A DNA stretch of 64,000 nt from Paenibacillus andongensis (GTDB lineage Bacteria; Bacillota; Bacilli; Paenibacillales; NBRC-103111). Positions 7,499 to 14,782 of this stretch are shown piece after piece. Each line of letters opens with the position of its first letter. Position 1 is the stretch's first letter. The stretch covers positions 1,317,001-1,381,000 of the forward strand of contig NZ_CP104467.1 in the NCBI RefSeq assembly GCF_025369935.1, given 5' to 3'. The position numbers were made by a program, and so were the translations under genes. The notes beneath the pieces are model-generated. The model did not search any database, was not told the origin of the DNA, and saw only the letters and a program-made list of their open reading frames with translations.

Positions 7499-8764
7499 TT
7501 AAGCTGCTAATACAAAGATTTTATCGCGGTTGTAAGCTTCATCACTACGAGCCATTCCTACTAAGAGTCGAGCTAGCTTTCCACATAGCTTCATGATAGA
7601 CTTCATCTTTTTAAGCTTTTTCACCTGAACATTGTAGTGGTGTATGGCTTTAAATTCTTGGTTACTCATGACCATGCACATCGTAATTAAATAAAGAAAG
7701 TGACGCAGACGTGGACGACCTCGTTTGCTGAGCTTCAGTTGTCCCTTCCATTTCCCAGAGCTTGCTTCGGTTATATTAAGTCCTGCGTGACGGAGTAGAG
7801 CGTTCCCGTGCGCATAACCTCTAAGATCCCCAGACTCTCCTAAAACACCAGCTAGAGCAATTGGACTTATTCCAGTAATGGCAAGCATTTTTCCTGAATA
7901 GGGGATACGTTCAACAACGTCTTTGGCTTCTTTTTCTATCCTCTGCAGTTGTTTAGTGGCTAAGTCATGCTCCTCAAGGAGCTGCTCTAGATGGAGTTTG
8001 TAAGCATGTGTTGCCTGCTTAGATCCAATAGTTTTCTTGGCAAGATCGATGAGTAGATGAGCTCTACGCACACCAGAATGCCGCTTCATTGATTTCTGCC
8101 ATCCTTTAATTACATCGTCAGGACTTAGTTTACATAGCTCAGCCGGGAGCGGAAAAAGCCGAAGGGTTAACAATGCACCCTTGCAAGTTAAGATTTTAAA
8201 GACTTGTCTCAGTTCAGGGAAGACAATGTCGACCCAGCGGTGGATCTGGTTAACGGCACTTACGAGTCGTTTAACGACCGTTTCTCGGTTAGCCATAAGC
8301 ACTCGCAGCTCCGCGTATTCGGAAGAATGGAAGCGGACAGGGGAGTAGTAGCCGTTTTTCACCATGTCGGCAATAACTAAAGCATCTTTTTTGTCGCTTT
8401 TAGAGCGTGTATTGTCGCGGTTTTCTTTATTCTTTTTAACTAGGTGAGGATTAACAAGTACGGCTTCAATGGCTTTGTTTTTGAGCCACCCGGCAAGGCT
8501 TAGCCAGTAATGGCCAGTGGGTTCCATACCAACGATAACTTGAGATAATTTAAATGAAGCTAACAAGTCGCGAATCCAACGGTCGAGGGACTTGAATCCA
8601 TCCTCGTCATTACTAAACACTAAAGGATTACCGAGAGCGACACCTCGAAAGTTAACCGCTCTGGCAACATGGGCCTCCTGAGCAATGTCTACACCAACAA
8701 CAATATGATTAAAGGTAATGTTTTCAATGAGTTGATTTTGCTTATCTTGTGATTTAAACTTCAT
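7499..8764 (-). CDS. IS110-family DEDD transposase/recombinase
   Basis: 421 residues, the normal family length, with no frameshift. The N-terminal RuvC-like domain shows GVDIAQEAH (first Asp), GMEPTGHYW (Glu) and SDKKDALVIADM (the DxxD pair). The C-terminal Tnp domain has ITGISPIALAGVLGESGDLR, then LRHAGLNITEASSGKWKG with the candidate catalytic serine, then RPRLRH. All key residues are present, so it may be active. GGAGGACGC precedes the ATG at 8764. Family knowledge: these enzymes use a bridge RNA from the element end to choose donor and target. Confidence 0.95.
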   Translation of the reverse strand: MKFKSQDKQNQLIENITFNHIVVGVDIAQEAHVARAVNFRGVALGNPLVFSNDEDGFKSLDRWIRDLLASFKLSQVIVGMEPTGHYWLSLAGWLKNKAIEAVLVNPHLVKKNKENRDNTRSKSDKKDALVIADMVKNGYYSPVRFHSSEYAELRVLMANRETVVKRLVSAVNQIHRWVDIVFPELRQVFKILTCKGALLTLRLFPLPAELCKLSPDDVIKGWQKSMKRHSGVRRAHLLIDLAKKTIGSKQATHAYKLHLEQLLEEHDLATKQLQRIEKEAKDVVERIPYSGKMLAITGISPIALAGVLGESGDLRGYAHGNALLRHAGLNITEASSGKWKGQLKLSKRGRPRLRHFLYLITMCMVMSNQEFKAIHHYNVQVKKLKKMKSIMKLCGKLARLLVGMARSDEAYNRDKIFVLAA

Positions 8765-8877
8765 AGTAGAGCGTCCTCCTGGATGATGGAATTAAAGGGC
8801 TTTTGACCCGTAGCGTACTTCCATCGTACAGAGGTGCTCCTTTTTTTACAAAGCTGAAATTTATCCATCTACAGGAA
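8765..8877 (-). ncRNA. candidate IS110 bridge-RNA region
   Basis: The transposase leader on the minus strand can fold. GATGGAA and TTCCATC enclose a smaller GGG-TCAAAA-GCCC hairpin, with further pairings upstream around GGAGCACCTC. In IS110-group elements such as IS621 the guide RNA comes from the non-coding end upstream of the transposase, which is this place. Limits and guide loops are not resolved here. The call rests on position and folding only. Confidence 0.3.
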
Positions 8878-8935
8878 TCTAACGGGGAACGATAGTGGAA
8901 TAGCGGTTGCTGCGGCAGCCGTTTTTTTTCATGCA
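8878..8935. repeat. dispersed hairpin repeat, copy B
   Basis: CTAACGGGGAACGATAGTGG, then GCGGTTGCTG/CGGCAGCCG and a T run. The 5' part is the best-preserved copy of the GCTAACGGAAAACGATAG head seen at 33.27, 36.55, 48.16, 52.24 and 52.9 kb. Confidence 0.55.
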
Positions 8936-9098
8936 ACGAATAACTTAGCGTACGAATTTTCCGTTTCGTGAGAAAGACCCCATGAAAGAAACCCGGCGCG
9001 TTCCTCCAAATCCCCCTAGTACCTCTGGAAATTATGGCCGTAGTAGGGTTCGTAGCCATGTGATGTTCTCCTTTACGTTTATTCATTTCCAAAAATAC

Positions 9099-9135
9099 AA
9101 AAACGCTACAGACAAGAGTATGTCAGTAGCGTTTT
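9099..9135 (-). terminator. terminator overlapping a WYL-gene 3' end
   Basis: AAAACGCTACAGACA and TGTCAGTAGCGTTTT pair with one mismatch, and the minus transcript continues into T-rich sequence. The stop codon of the gene fragment (9123-9125) lies inside the stem. The same stem follows the WYL gene at 13549. Confidence 0.7.
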
Positions 9136-9237
9136 AATATTTTTTCAGCCTCCTCACAGATCCGATCTAGGAGTGCTTCAGGCTCTAATACCATCACATA
9201 AGGGACGGGCAGGATAGCGGAATAAAACGCTTGATAC
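9123..9237 (-). pseudogene. C-terminal remnant of a WYL-domain regulator
   Basis: About 37 codons remain, ending MVLEPEALLDRICEEAEK then ILKRY-stop. This matches the end of the intact regulator at 12602-13549 (VEVLEPESF..RIREEAEKILKRY). Upstream of 9237 the frame dissolves, so the HTH and WYL core are gone. It probably represents a regulator lost when the neighbouring IS110 or other rearrangements occurred. Confidence 0.75.
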
Positions 9238-9328
9238 TATTGGGTAATTATGGTGTAATAATCACAAACATATGTTCTTGATATGGACATACACAGCAAT
9301 TTCTATAGAAACTTAATGGGTGATTATG

Positions 9329-10234
9329 ATGAAACTAGAACGGTTAATATCGATTACTTATGCGCTTTTAAATAACGAAGTCATTTCTGCTTCAGAGCTT
9401 GCGAACAAATATCGTGTATCCCAACGAACCATTTACCGTGATATCGAGGCTATTTGTGCGGCTGGAATCCCTGTCGTATCCTTTCAAGGCGTCAACGGCG
9501 GATATGGGATTATTAAAGAATATAAAATGGAGAAAAGTTTATTGCACGCAAGCGACATTGAGTCATTAATCACGCTTCTTCAAAGCACGGCAACGGTGTT
9601 CAAGGATGACCGAGCAACGGAGACTATACATAGGCTTCAGACCATTCAAAGCGATAAGATGCCAAGCTTGACCATGGATCTTGGAAGCTGGCGAGCCAAC
9701 AACGCAACTCTCCATACTCTTCGAGCAGCCATAACGGCTCGCCATGTCATTCGTTTTGAATACATGAATTCTAAGAATGAGAGAGTCAATAGGATAGTTG
9801 AACCAGTCAGCCTTCTGTTTAAATATTATTCTTGGTATTTACATGGGTACTGTAGGGCTCGTAACGATTATCGTGTATTTAAACTTACAAGAATGTTAGA
9901 TTTGGTTACTTTGCCTGAATTATACCAGCGTAGCCAACCAGCACTTCTACAAGATATTTCTTTGGACTATCAGAAAGAAGAAATCGTGGGTGCTGTTCTT
10001 CATTTCTCAGGCAGATCCTTGGCACATGCCCTGGATTGTTTTTACGCGGAGGATAAATATTTCAATGAAGATGGCACGCTTACGGTTACCATTACCAATC
10101 CTTCTGAAGTTGAATGGTTGGTTGAAACGATTTTAAGTTTTGGTGAAGATGTGGAGGTTCTTGAACCACTCGCGTTAAGGCAATTGCTCAAAGATAAGAT
10201 TGAAAAAATGTTAAATCGATATCTTCAAGTATGA
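9329..10234 (+). CDS. WYL-domain HTH (DeoR/YafY-type) transcriptional regulator
   Basis: About 301 residues. The N-terminal HTH reads ISASELANKYRVSQRTIYRD followed by IEAICAAGIPVVSFQGVNGG. The WYL domain (residues about 135-215) contains YYSWYLHGYCRARNDYRVFK with the sensor-like Trp-Tyr-Leu core. The WCX C-terminal part ends VEVLEPLALRQLLKDKIEKM. GTG 9320 and ATG 9326 are also possible starts; 9329 has the better distance from the weak GGG site. The terminator begins before its stop codon. Target genes are unclear; the next gene encodes a 52-residue protein of unknown role. Confidence 0.9.
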   Translation: MKLERLISITYALLNNEVISASELANKYRVSQRTIYRDIEAICAAGIPVVSFQGVNGGYGIIKEYKMEKSLLHASDIESLITLLQSTATVFKDDRATETIHRLQTIQSDKMPSLTMDLGSWRANNATLHTLRAAITARHVIRFEYMNSKNERVNRIVEPVSLLFKYYSWYLHGYCRARNDYRVFKLTRMLDLVTLPELYQRSQPALLQDISLDYQKEEIVGAVLHFSGRSLAHALDCFYAEDKYFNEDGTLTVTITNPSEVEWLVETILSFGEDVEVLEPLALRQLLKDKIEKMLNRYLQV

Positions 10235-10258
10235 CAGACTGTTGTCATACTTTTTTTA
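10227..10258 (+). terminator. terminator embracing the WYL gene stop codon
   Basis: AAGTATGACA pairs perfectly with TGTCATACTT and is followed by TTTTTTT. The TGA at 10232-10234 is inside the left arm, so the last three codons double as terminator. Confidence 0.85.
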
Positions 10259-10316
10259 TTATAATGAGCTCAATGAGAAGGCAAGTCAGCTTTTCAAGGA
10301 ACTGGAGGTACATACC

Positions 10317-10475
10317 ATGAACAATTATTCATATTTTTTTGAGGAAAAGATAAGAGAACATAATCAGGAGCTCAAAGATATTGAAAGTAACGCCTGGAAG
10401 TGGGCTCGATCTGTCTCGAAGAAATCAAAACCCACATTTCTATCTGTCATTTTGGCACTAATCGGACTAAAATGA
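10317..10475 (+). CDS. small hypothetical protein, 52 residues
   Basis: The ATG at 10317 follows GGAGGT at a good distance. An upstream in-frame start at 10242 lies in the terminator of the previous gene and is not credible. The protein starts MNNYSYFFEEKIREHNQEL, is charged and helical in the middle, and ends in a hydrophobic tail (FLSVILALIGLK). A clean terminator follows eight bases later. I do not recognise a family. The hydrophobic end suggests membrane association. Confidence 0.6.
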   Translation: MNNYSYFFEEKIREHNQELKDIESNAWKWARSVSKKSKPTFLSVILALIGLK

Positions 10476-10482
10476 TGAACGG

Positions 10483-10517
10483 CACCTCCTCAAATTATAT
10501 GGAGGTGTTTTTTTTTT
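10483..10517 (+). terminator. intrinsic terminator
   Basis: CACCTCC and GGAGGTG form the stem, followed by ten T residues. It ends the small gene at 10317. Confidence 0.85.
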
Positions 10518-10529
10518 GCTTGGTTTTAT

Positions 10530-10670
10530 TCAGCACCAACCTCTCTCAGGCCAATCTTCCGAATAAATCTTTGGACCTGGCCATTCACTTGCACTGGCTG
10601 CTCCGGAAAATGTTAGTACCATACAGACTACCAAAAACCCAGTAATAAAACCTAATCTTAATTTTCTCAT
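10530..10670 (-). CDS. small secreted peptide precursor, 46 residues
   Basis: The ATG at 10670 has AAGGAGA about ten bases upstream. Residues 1-28 form a clear signal peptide: MRKLR, a hydrophobic run, and a SGAASAS processing region. Cleavage after ASA would release about 19 residues, SEWPGPKIYSEDWPERGWC, rich in Trp, Pro and charged residues with a single C-terminal Cys. No immunity, modification or export gene lies beside it. It could be a signalling peptide, a bacteriocin-like peptide or an orphan secreted peptide; I do not recognise the family. Confidence 0.6.
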   Translation of the reverse strand: MRKLRLGFITGFLVVCMVLTFSGAASASEWPGPKIYSEDWPERGWC

Positions 10671-11107
10671 CAATAGTTGTCTCCTTTTTTTTTGTTTATT
10701 AAGCGAAAATCCTTGAAAAACATATTTTAACAGAGATTGGTAATATTTTACTAGTGTTAAATGGACCAATACTTTATGCCCTCAAATAAATGAGATATCT
10801 TTTACATGTGGTAAAAATTACCTATATCTGATGAATTCACTGATTAGACCAGATGATTGGTTGACCCTTCTCAACGAAAGGGCAGTTATGCGTGGTTTGT
10901 CATCGCTAAAAAGCAATGTAAAAAAAATTTACTTCCTTTGTCGATTCCTCCATGGTTTACTCGTCGTATTCATAGAAGGATAAATTCAAGTGGAAAGGTT
11001 GTTGAAATTTATCGGTAGATAAATTCGGTGTCACGTGGATGATTACCAAACAGTAAGCAACGCTTTTTATAATCAAAGGTGACTCAATTAAAAAGGAGAG
11101 ATGGAAG
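10671..11107. other. intergenic, no gene seen
   Basis: A 437-base AT-rich gap. It holds the ribosome site of the small secreted peptide and, at about 10866-10890, a tail of the dispersed repeat (CTTCTCAACGAAAGGGCAG). It then holds the upstream region of the DoxX gene, with AAAAAGGAGAG before 11108. The frame antisense to 10957-11196 has no ribosome site and overlaps the DoxX start, so I treat it as chance. Confidence 0.5.
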
Positions 11108-11500
11108 ATGACAAGAACAATTTCTAAAGGCCGGCTATGGACGGCAAGAGTGATGAGCGGAATAGCCATTTTATTTATGCTGCTTGACAGTGTCATGAAA
11201 TTATTTAAACCTGCGTTTGTTGTCGATGCTACCGTATCACTTGGTTATCAGGAACATCATATTTATTGGATGGGCATACTCGGACTTCTTTCTACTATTC
11301 TTTATGCATTACCTCGTACTACAATCTTAGGTGCAGTGTTGTTGACCGGTTATTTTGGCGGCGTGATTGCGACACAGGTTCGTCTAGATGCCCCACTTTT
11401 TTCTACGATCCTGTTTCCCGTATATCTTGCAGTGTTGGTTTGGGGAGGCCTTTGGTTGAGGAATGAGCAAGTGCGCAAATTATTTTATTTGCAAAAATAG
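11108..11500 (+). CDS. DoxX-like integral membrane protein
   Basis: 130 residues with four hydrophobic helices. The opening TARVMSGIAILFMLLDSVMK, the YWMGILGLLSTILYALPRT stretch, and LTGYFGGVIATQVR with its GGxxA motif match the DoxX-like (DoxX_2) group. AAGGAGAG is nine bases before the ATG. It stands alone and ends with a good terminator. Family members are cytoplasmic-membrane proteins of uncertain biochemical role, often under stress-responsive regulators; here the WYL regulators nearby are candidates. Confidence 0.87.
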   Translation: MTRTISKGRLWTARVMSGIAILFMLLDSVMKLFKPAFVVDATVSLGYQEHHIYWMGILGLLSTILYALPRTTILGAVLLTGYFGGVIATQVRLDAPLFSTILFPVYLAVLVWGGLWLRNEQVRKLFYLQK

Positions 11501-11550
11501 ATGAGAGACTCTTAGTCTAATCATTATTCATCATGTTTCACACAAAGCCG

Positions 11551-11580
11551 GCAGCGTCCCTCAGGATGCTGCTTTTTTTA
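11551..11580 (+). terminator. intrinsic terminator
   Basis: GCAGCGTCC pairs with GGATGCTGC (one wobble), followed by TTTTTTTA. It ends the DoxX gene. Confidence 0.8.
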
Positions 11581-11912
11581 TTTTCTCAGCAAAACTCGGG
11601 TCGATGATCACACACAATACGATGATGAAAGTAATTTCTTCACTTAAGCATGGAGTTAAATTGAACGAAATCGGAAGGATTATTGAAATCGAGGCTACAA
11701 AAGGCGGCTATAATGTTATATGAGCACACCATAATTATTATAAAGAATCACCCGATCATCGTGACTGTAGCATAGACCATCAGCATAACTACCAATTGAA
11801 GGCTGCAAGCATAATAGGCGGCCTTTCGCTCACCTAACGGATCTTCCCAGCAGAGTAACACATCCGCTTCACCTACAATATGATGAGACTAGAAATCTAA
11901 AGAGGTGAGCCA
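11581..11912. other. intergenic with a 33-codon scrap and a repeat copy
   Basis: A reading frame at 11622-11723 (MMKVISSLKHGVKLNEIGRI and onwards) has gene-like codons but no ribosome site, and may be a gene remnant. At about 11790-11830, AAGGCTGCAAG and GGCGGCCTT with CACCTAACGGA form a degenerate dispersed-repeat copy in the opposite orientation. GAGGTGAG at the end serves the next gene. Confidence 0.35.
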
Positions 11913-12356
11913 ATGGCAGTCGTAAAAGCCAGGAAACAGGATATTGATATGTTGGCAAGGTTGCTTCGAGCTGAAGCTGAAACCGAAGGCGAAATGGGTA
12001 TGGTCCTTGTTGGAAATGTTGGCATTAACCGAATAAGAGCGAATTGCTCCGATTTTAAAGGAATCCGGACAATTCCCCAAATGATCAACCAGCCGCATGC
12101 GTTTGAAGCGTTGCAACATGGTTTGTACTATCAAAACGCAAGAGAGAGGGAACGCCGTCTGGCGCGACGGGCTGTGAATGGGGAGCGGAATTGGCCAGCC
12201 AAATTCTCCCTATGGTATTTCCGTCCAGGAACGTTCGAAAATCCCGGACCATGTCCGCCAACTTGGTATAATCAACCGCTCGTAGGACGATGGAAGAAGC
12301 ACTGTTTTTATCAACCGACCGCGAAAGAATGTGAAAGTGTATATACTACGTTTTAA
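11913..12356 (+). CDS. cwlJ: spore cortex-lytic cell wall hydrolase CwlJ
   Basis: 147 residues, the usual CwlJ size. It contains the family landmarks MLARLLRAEAETEGEMGMVL, with the catalytic Glu, then VGNVGINRIRANCSDFKG, IPQMINQPHAFEA, NWPAKFSLWYFRPG and CPPTWYNQPLVGRW. There is no signal peptide, as usual for CwlJ, which acts in the spore coat region during germination to open cortex peptidoglycan. The ger(Q) partner is not adjacent. Preceded by GAGGTGAGCC. Confirms an endospore former. Confidence 0.93.
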   Translation: MAVVKARKQDIDMLARLLRAEAETEGEMGMVLVGNVGINRIRANCSDFKGIRTIPQMINQPHAFEALQHGLYYQNARERERRLARRAVNGERNWPAKFSLWYFRPGTFENPGPCPPTWYNQPLVGRWKKHCFYQPTAKECESVYTTF

Positions 12357-12443
12357 TTTTATGAACGAAAAGAGATCAGGATCTCTTAGCCTGACTTGTC
12401 ACGGCCATTATTCAGAATGGGGATAGACTTGGTCAATGACGCC

Positions 12444-12483
12444 ATGTAAGTTCTTGTCTTTTTCACAAGACAAGAACTTACAT
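12444..12483. repeat. perfect 15-bp inverted repeat upstream of a WYL regulator
   Basis: ATGTAAGTTCTTGTC, a 10-base loop, then GACAAGAACTTACAT. No U tract follows on either strand, so it is not a simple terminator. Partial echoes follow: TACATCCTTTGCCGA at 12480, TATATCCTTTGCCGA at 12509 and GGACAAGAACTTTGC at 12533. This suggests a repeated binding sequence ahead of the regulator at 12602. Confidence 0.6.
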
Positions 12484-12601
12484 CCTTTGCCGATACTGCA
12501 CAAGAATATATATCCTTTGCCGAAATAAATAAGGACAAGAACTTTGCTGTGGTAGAATAAATAAAAAAGGACTTGCATGACGGACAGCGGGGGAACAGAT
12601 C

Positions 12602-13549
12602 ATGAATAAAACCGATCGGCAGCTCGCCATAATGCTTGAGCTACAACGGAGCAAGGTATTGAGAGCGGAGGATCTTGCGTCTCTATTTGAGACAAGCGTG
12701 CGGACCATTTATCGAGACATACAAGCTCTGAGCGAAATGGGTGTTCCGATTCTTGGGGCTCCCGGACAGGGTTATTCCCTAATGGAAGGATATTTTCTTC
12801 CACCGGTCGGGTTTTCTGCTGAAGAGGCCGTAACCTTGCTTATGGGTACAGACTTTATCGAGCAGCGGTTGGATGGTGATTATGGAAGTGTAGCTAAGGC
12901 GGCTCGACGCAAAATTGAAGCTATCCTGCCGGAACCAGTGCGCGGCGAGTCGACGCGCGTTCGGGAAACGATGCGGCTTCTTCAGGCTGGCGAGCCGGTA
13001 ACCAGCTGGAGGGAAAAGGACTATCTCGGACAAGCGAGGCGGGCAATTATGGAACGCCGCAAATTACGTATGACGTATCTGAAAAAAATGCCGGAAACGG
13101 ACGGCAATCGGAAGAGCACGCGTGAGGTCGCACCATACGGATTGGTGCTTGTTCAGGGAAATTGGATTTTGATTGCACGTTGCGACTTGCGGCAGGAAAT
13201 TCGGCATTTCCGGTTGTCGCGGATGACGGGGCTTACCGTATTGGAGGATCGCTTTCTCATTCCACATGGGTTTAACCTTAACAACTACCGCCAGCCGGAT
13301 GACCGTAACGAGCGGGTGCTTGTTCGGGCTAATCCCGAGATTGCGGACAAAATCGCTGAGACTTGTCATTTTTATATGGAATCGACTGAGGAGCGGAAGG
13401 AAGGTCTTTTAGTCAATTTTCTTGTCCGTCAGCCGGAGGAGCTGCTGCCTTATATCCTCGGCTGGGGTGGGGATGTCGAGGTGTTGGAACCGGAGTCTTT
13501 CCGACATCGGATTCGGGAAGAGGCCGAAAAAATTTTAAAACGCTACTGA
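12602..13549 (+). CDS. WYL-domain HTH (YafY-type) transcriptional regulator
   Basis: 315 residues. The HTH is LRAEDLASLFETSVRTIYRD (residues about 20-40), followed by IQALSEMGVPILGAPGQGYS. The WYL domain around residues 150-220 has the variant VQGNWILIARCDLRQEIRHF. The WCX end is VEVLEPESFRHRIREEAEK then ILKRY. It heads a run with DinB and EVE genes that it may regulate. The stop codon sits in the terminator stem. The C-terminal similarity to the fragment at 9123 suggests a duplicated regulator set. Confidence 0.92.
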   Translation: MNKTDRQLAIMLELQRSKVLRAEDLASLFETSVRTIYRDIQALSEMGVPILGAPGQGYSLMEGYFLPPVGFSAEEAVTLLMGTDFIEQRLDGDYGSVAKAARRKIEAILPEPVRGESTRVRETMRLLQAGEPVTSWREKDYLGQARRAIMERRKLRMTYLKKMPETDGNRKSTREVAPYGLVLVQGNWILIARCDLRQEIRHFRLSRMTGLTVLEDRFLIPHGFNLNNYRQPDDRNERVLVRANPEIADKIAETCHFYMESTEERKEGLLVNFLVRQPEELLPYILGWGGDVEVLEPESFRHRIREEAEKILKRY

Positions 13550-13575
13550 CACGCAGTTGTCAGTAGCGTTTTGTT
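13537..13575 (+). terminator. terminator embracing the WYL gene stop codon
   Basis: AAAACGCTACTGACA and TGTCAGTAGCGTTTT form a perfect 15-bp stem with a six-base loop and a T-rich tail. The TGA at 13547-13549 lies inside the left arm. Confidence 0.88.
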
Positions 13576-13622
13576 ATATTGGGATTATATCCAAGAATGA
13601 ATAATGAGGAGTTGTTTGATTC

Positions 13623-14165
13623 ATGAGAAGTACAGCGGAAGCATTGCAGGCATTTGAGACGATAGTAGGACGTTATTTGATCGAACTGGAAAGCCTCGAT
13701 ATGGAGCAGCTGATACAAAAACCGAACGAGGAGGAATGGTCGATTGGTCAAATGTATATGCATTTGATTCAATCGGCGCAATTCATGCATTTACACAATG
13801 TCGATCAATGTTTGGCTGGAAGTGAAGCAACAGTAGACGCTATGGAGGAAAAAACGGAGAGGGGCAAGGAAGCCTTCGAACTAGAAAGTTTTCCGCCCGT
13901 TCAGATTCGAGTCCCTGCTTCACCGCACTACACCCCGAAACAGCCGGAGAGCAAAGAGCAGCTGACGGAAGGTTTTCGTGGTGTAGTGGAACGGATGAAA
14001 CGTACTGAATCCGATTTGAGTAAAGTGCCCGAAAGCAAAAAGATTCTTCATCCCGGATTCGGCGCACTAAACGCCAATGAGTGGTTTTTGCTTATAGAAA
14101 TGCATTACAGGCACCATCTCTTGCAGCTGGAGCGTTTGAAAAATTTATTAGGAAATAACGCATAA
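13623..14165 (+). CDS. DinB-family protein
   Basis: 180 residues forming a predicted four-helix bundle. Helix one carries EALQAFETIVGRYLIELESL, followed by WSIGQMYMHLIQSAQFMHLH with a candidate metal His, and a C-terminal HYRHHLLQLERLKNLL with a His cluster (residues about 160-165). Family knowledge: DinB/YfiT-like proteins bind divalent metal through three His and often act in thiol transfer or stress, but the reaction is not predictable. It follows a WYL regulator and is followed directly by an EVE gene, suggesting one unit. Confidence 0.87.
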   Translation: MRSTAEALQAFETIVGRYLIELESLDMEQLIQKPNEEEWSIGQMYMHLIQSAQFMHLHNVDQCLAGSEATVDAMEEKTERGKEAFELESFPPVQIRVPASPHYTPKQPESKEQLTEGFRGVVERMKRTESDLSKVPESKKILHPGFGALNANEWFLLIEMHYRHHLLQLERLKNLLGNNA

Positions 14166-14192
14166 ATGACTATGAAAGAAGGGGTCGAGGCG

Positions 14193-14675
14193 ATGCAGAG
14201 TGTTATTGGCCAGCAAAGCCGCTATTGGATTGGCGTTGTGTCTGCTTCTCATGTGAAACGGGGGGTGCAGGGTGGTTTCGCTCAGCTATGCCATGGCAAG
14301 GCAGCGCCCTTGCGCCGTATGAGTCGTCACGATTGGCTGATCTACTACTCTCCACGAACGGACATGTCAAAGGGAGAGTCGCTCCAAGCATTTACAGCTA
14401 TTGGACAGGTTACCGACGACAAAGTCTACGAATATCAGATGTCTGAATCTTTTGTGCCATTCCGTCGGGATATCCGCTATATTCCATGTCGAGAAGTAAA
14501 GATTGCCGATCTATTGGAGCAGCTTACCTTCACACGCGGGAATCGCAACTGGGGATATTCCTTCCGTTATGGTCATTTCGAGATCGAATACGAAGATTTC
14601 CTGACAATCGCTGGCTTAATGCTGGGCAACACGGGAGACATGGAACATACTCCCTATCTTCCAATTTTAAGCTGA
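14193..14675 (+). CDS. EVE-domain protein
   Basis: 160 residues. It starts at the ATG at 14193 with AAGGGG upstream; an earlier in-frame ATG at 14166 touches the DinB stop. Signature regions: RYWIGVVSASHVKRGVQGGF, then QLCHGKAAPLRRM, DWLIYYSPRTD and AFTAIGQVTDDKVYEY. EVE domains are PUA-related and bind modified bases in RNA or DNA. Some act in restriction-like defence, others are housekeeping. Here the neighbours are DinB and a WYL regulator, with no nuclease partner in view. Confidence 0.88.
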   Translation: MQSVIGQQSRYWIGVVSASHVKRGVQGGFAQLCHGKAAPLRRMSRHDWLIYYSPRTDMSKGESLQAFTAIGQVTDDKVYEYQMSESFVPFRRDIRYIPCREVKIADLLEQLTFTRGNRNWGYSFRYGHFEIEYEDFLTIAGLMLGNTGDMEHTPYLPILS

Positions 14676-14730
14676 ACACCCAACCGCATCGTAAATCCGG
14701 TAAGCAGCTAAGTAGTGTCTTCATACTTGT

Positions 14731-14772
14731 TATAAAAGCCAACTAACGACTTTCTCGTAGTTGGCTTTTATA
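14731..14772. terminator. bidirectional terminator
   Basis: TATAAAAGCCAACTA and TAGTTGGCTTTTATA make a perfect 15-bp stem. It lies between the convergent EVE and oxidoreductase genes. Confidence 0.88.
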
Positions 14773-14782
14773 CCATTTTCCC

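Larger units (their letters stand above)
7499..8877 (-). mobile_element. IS110-family insertion sequence (ends approximate)
   Basis: A single transposase gene occupies almost the whole unit, with a structured leader of about 110 bases on its 5' side. IS110 elements have no terminal inverted repeats, so the limits cannot be set by inspection. I bounded it by the transposase stop and by the dispersed genomic repeat that begins at 8878. The true left end could reach about 9090. Confidence 0.55.

Noticed and set aside
8754-9092. 112-codon minus-strand frame upstream of the IS110 transposase
   Set aside because: It crosses a dispersed repeat and the leader region; product is not protein-like, and the transposase has its own ribosome site inside it.
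14193-14675. EVE gene as part of a restriction or defence system
   Set aside because: No McrB-like ATPase, nuclease or methylase is nearby; neighbours are DinB and a WYL regulator.
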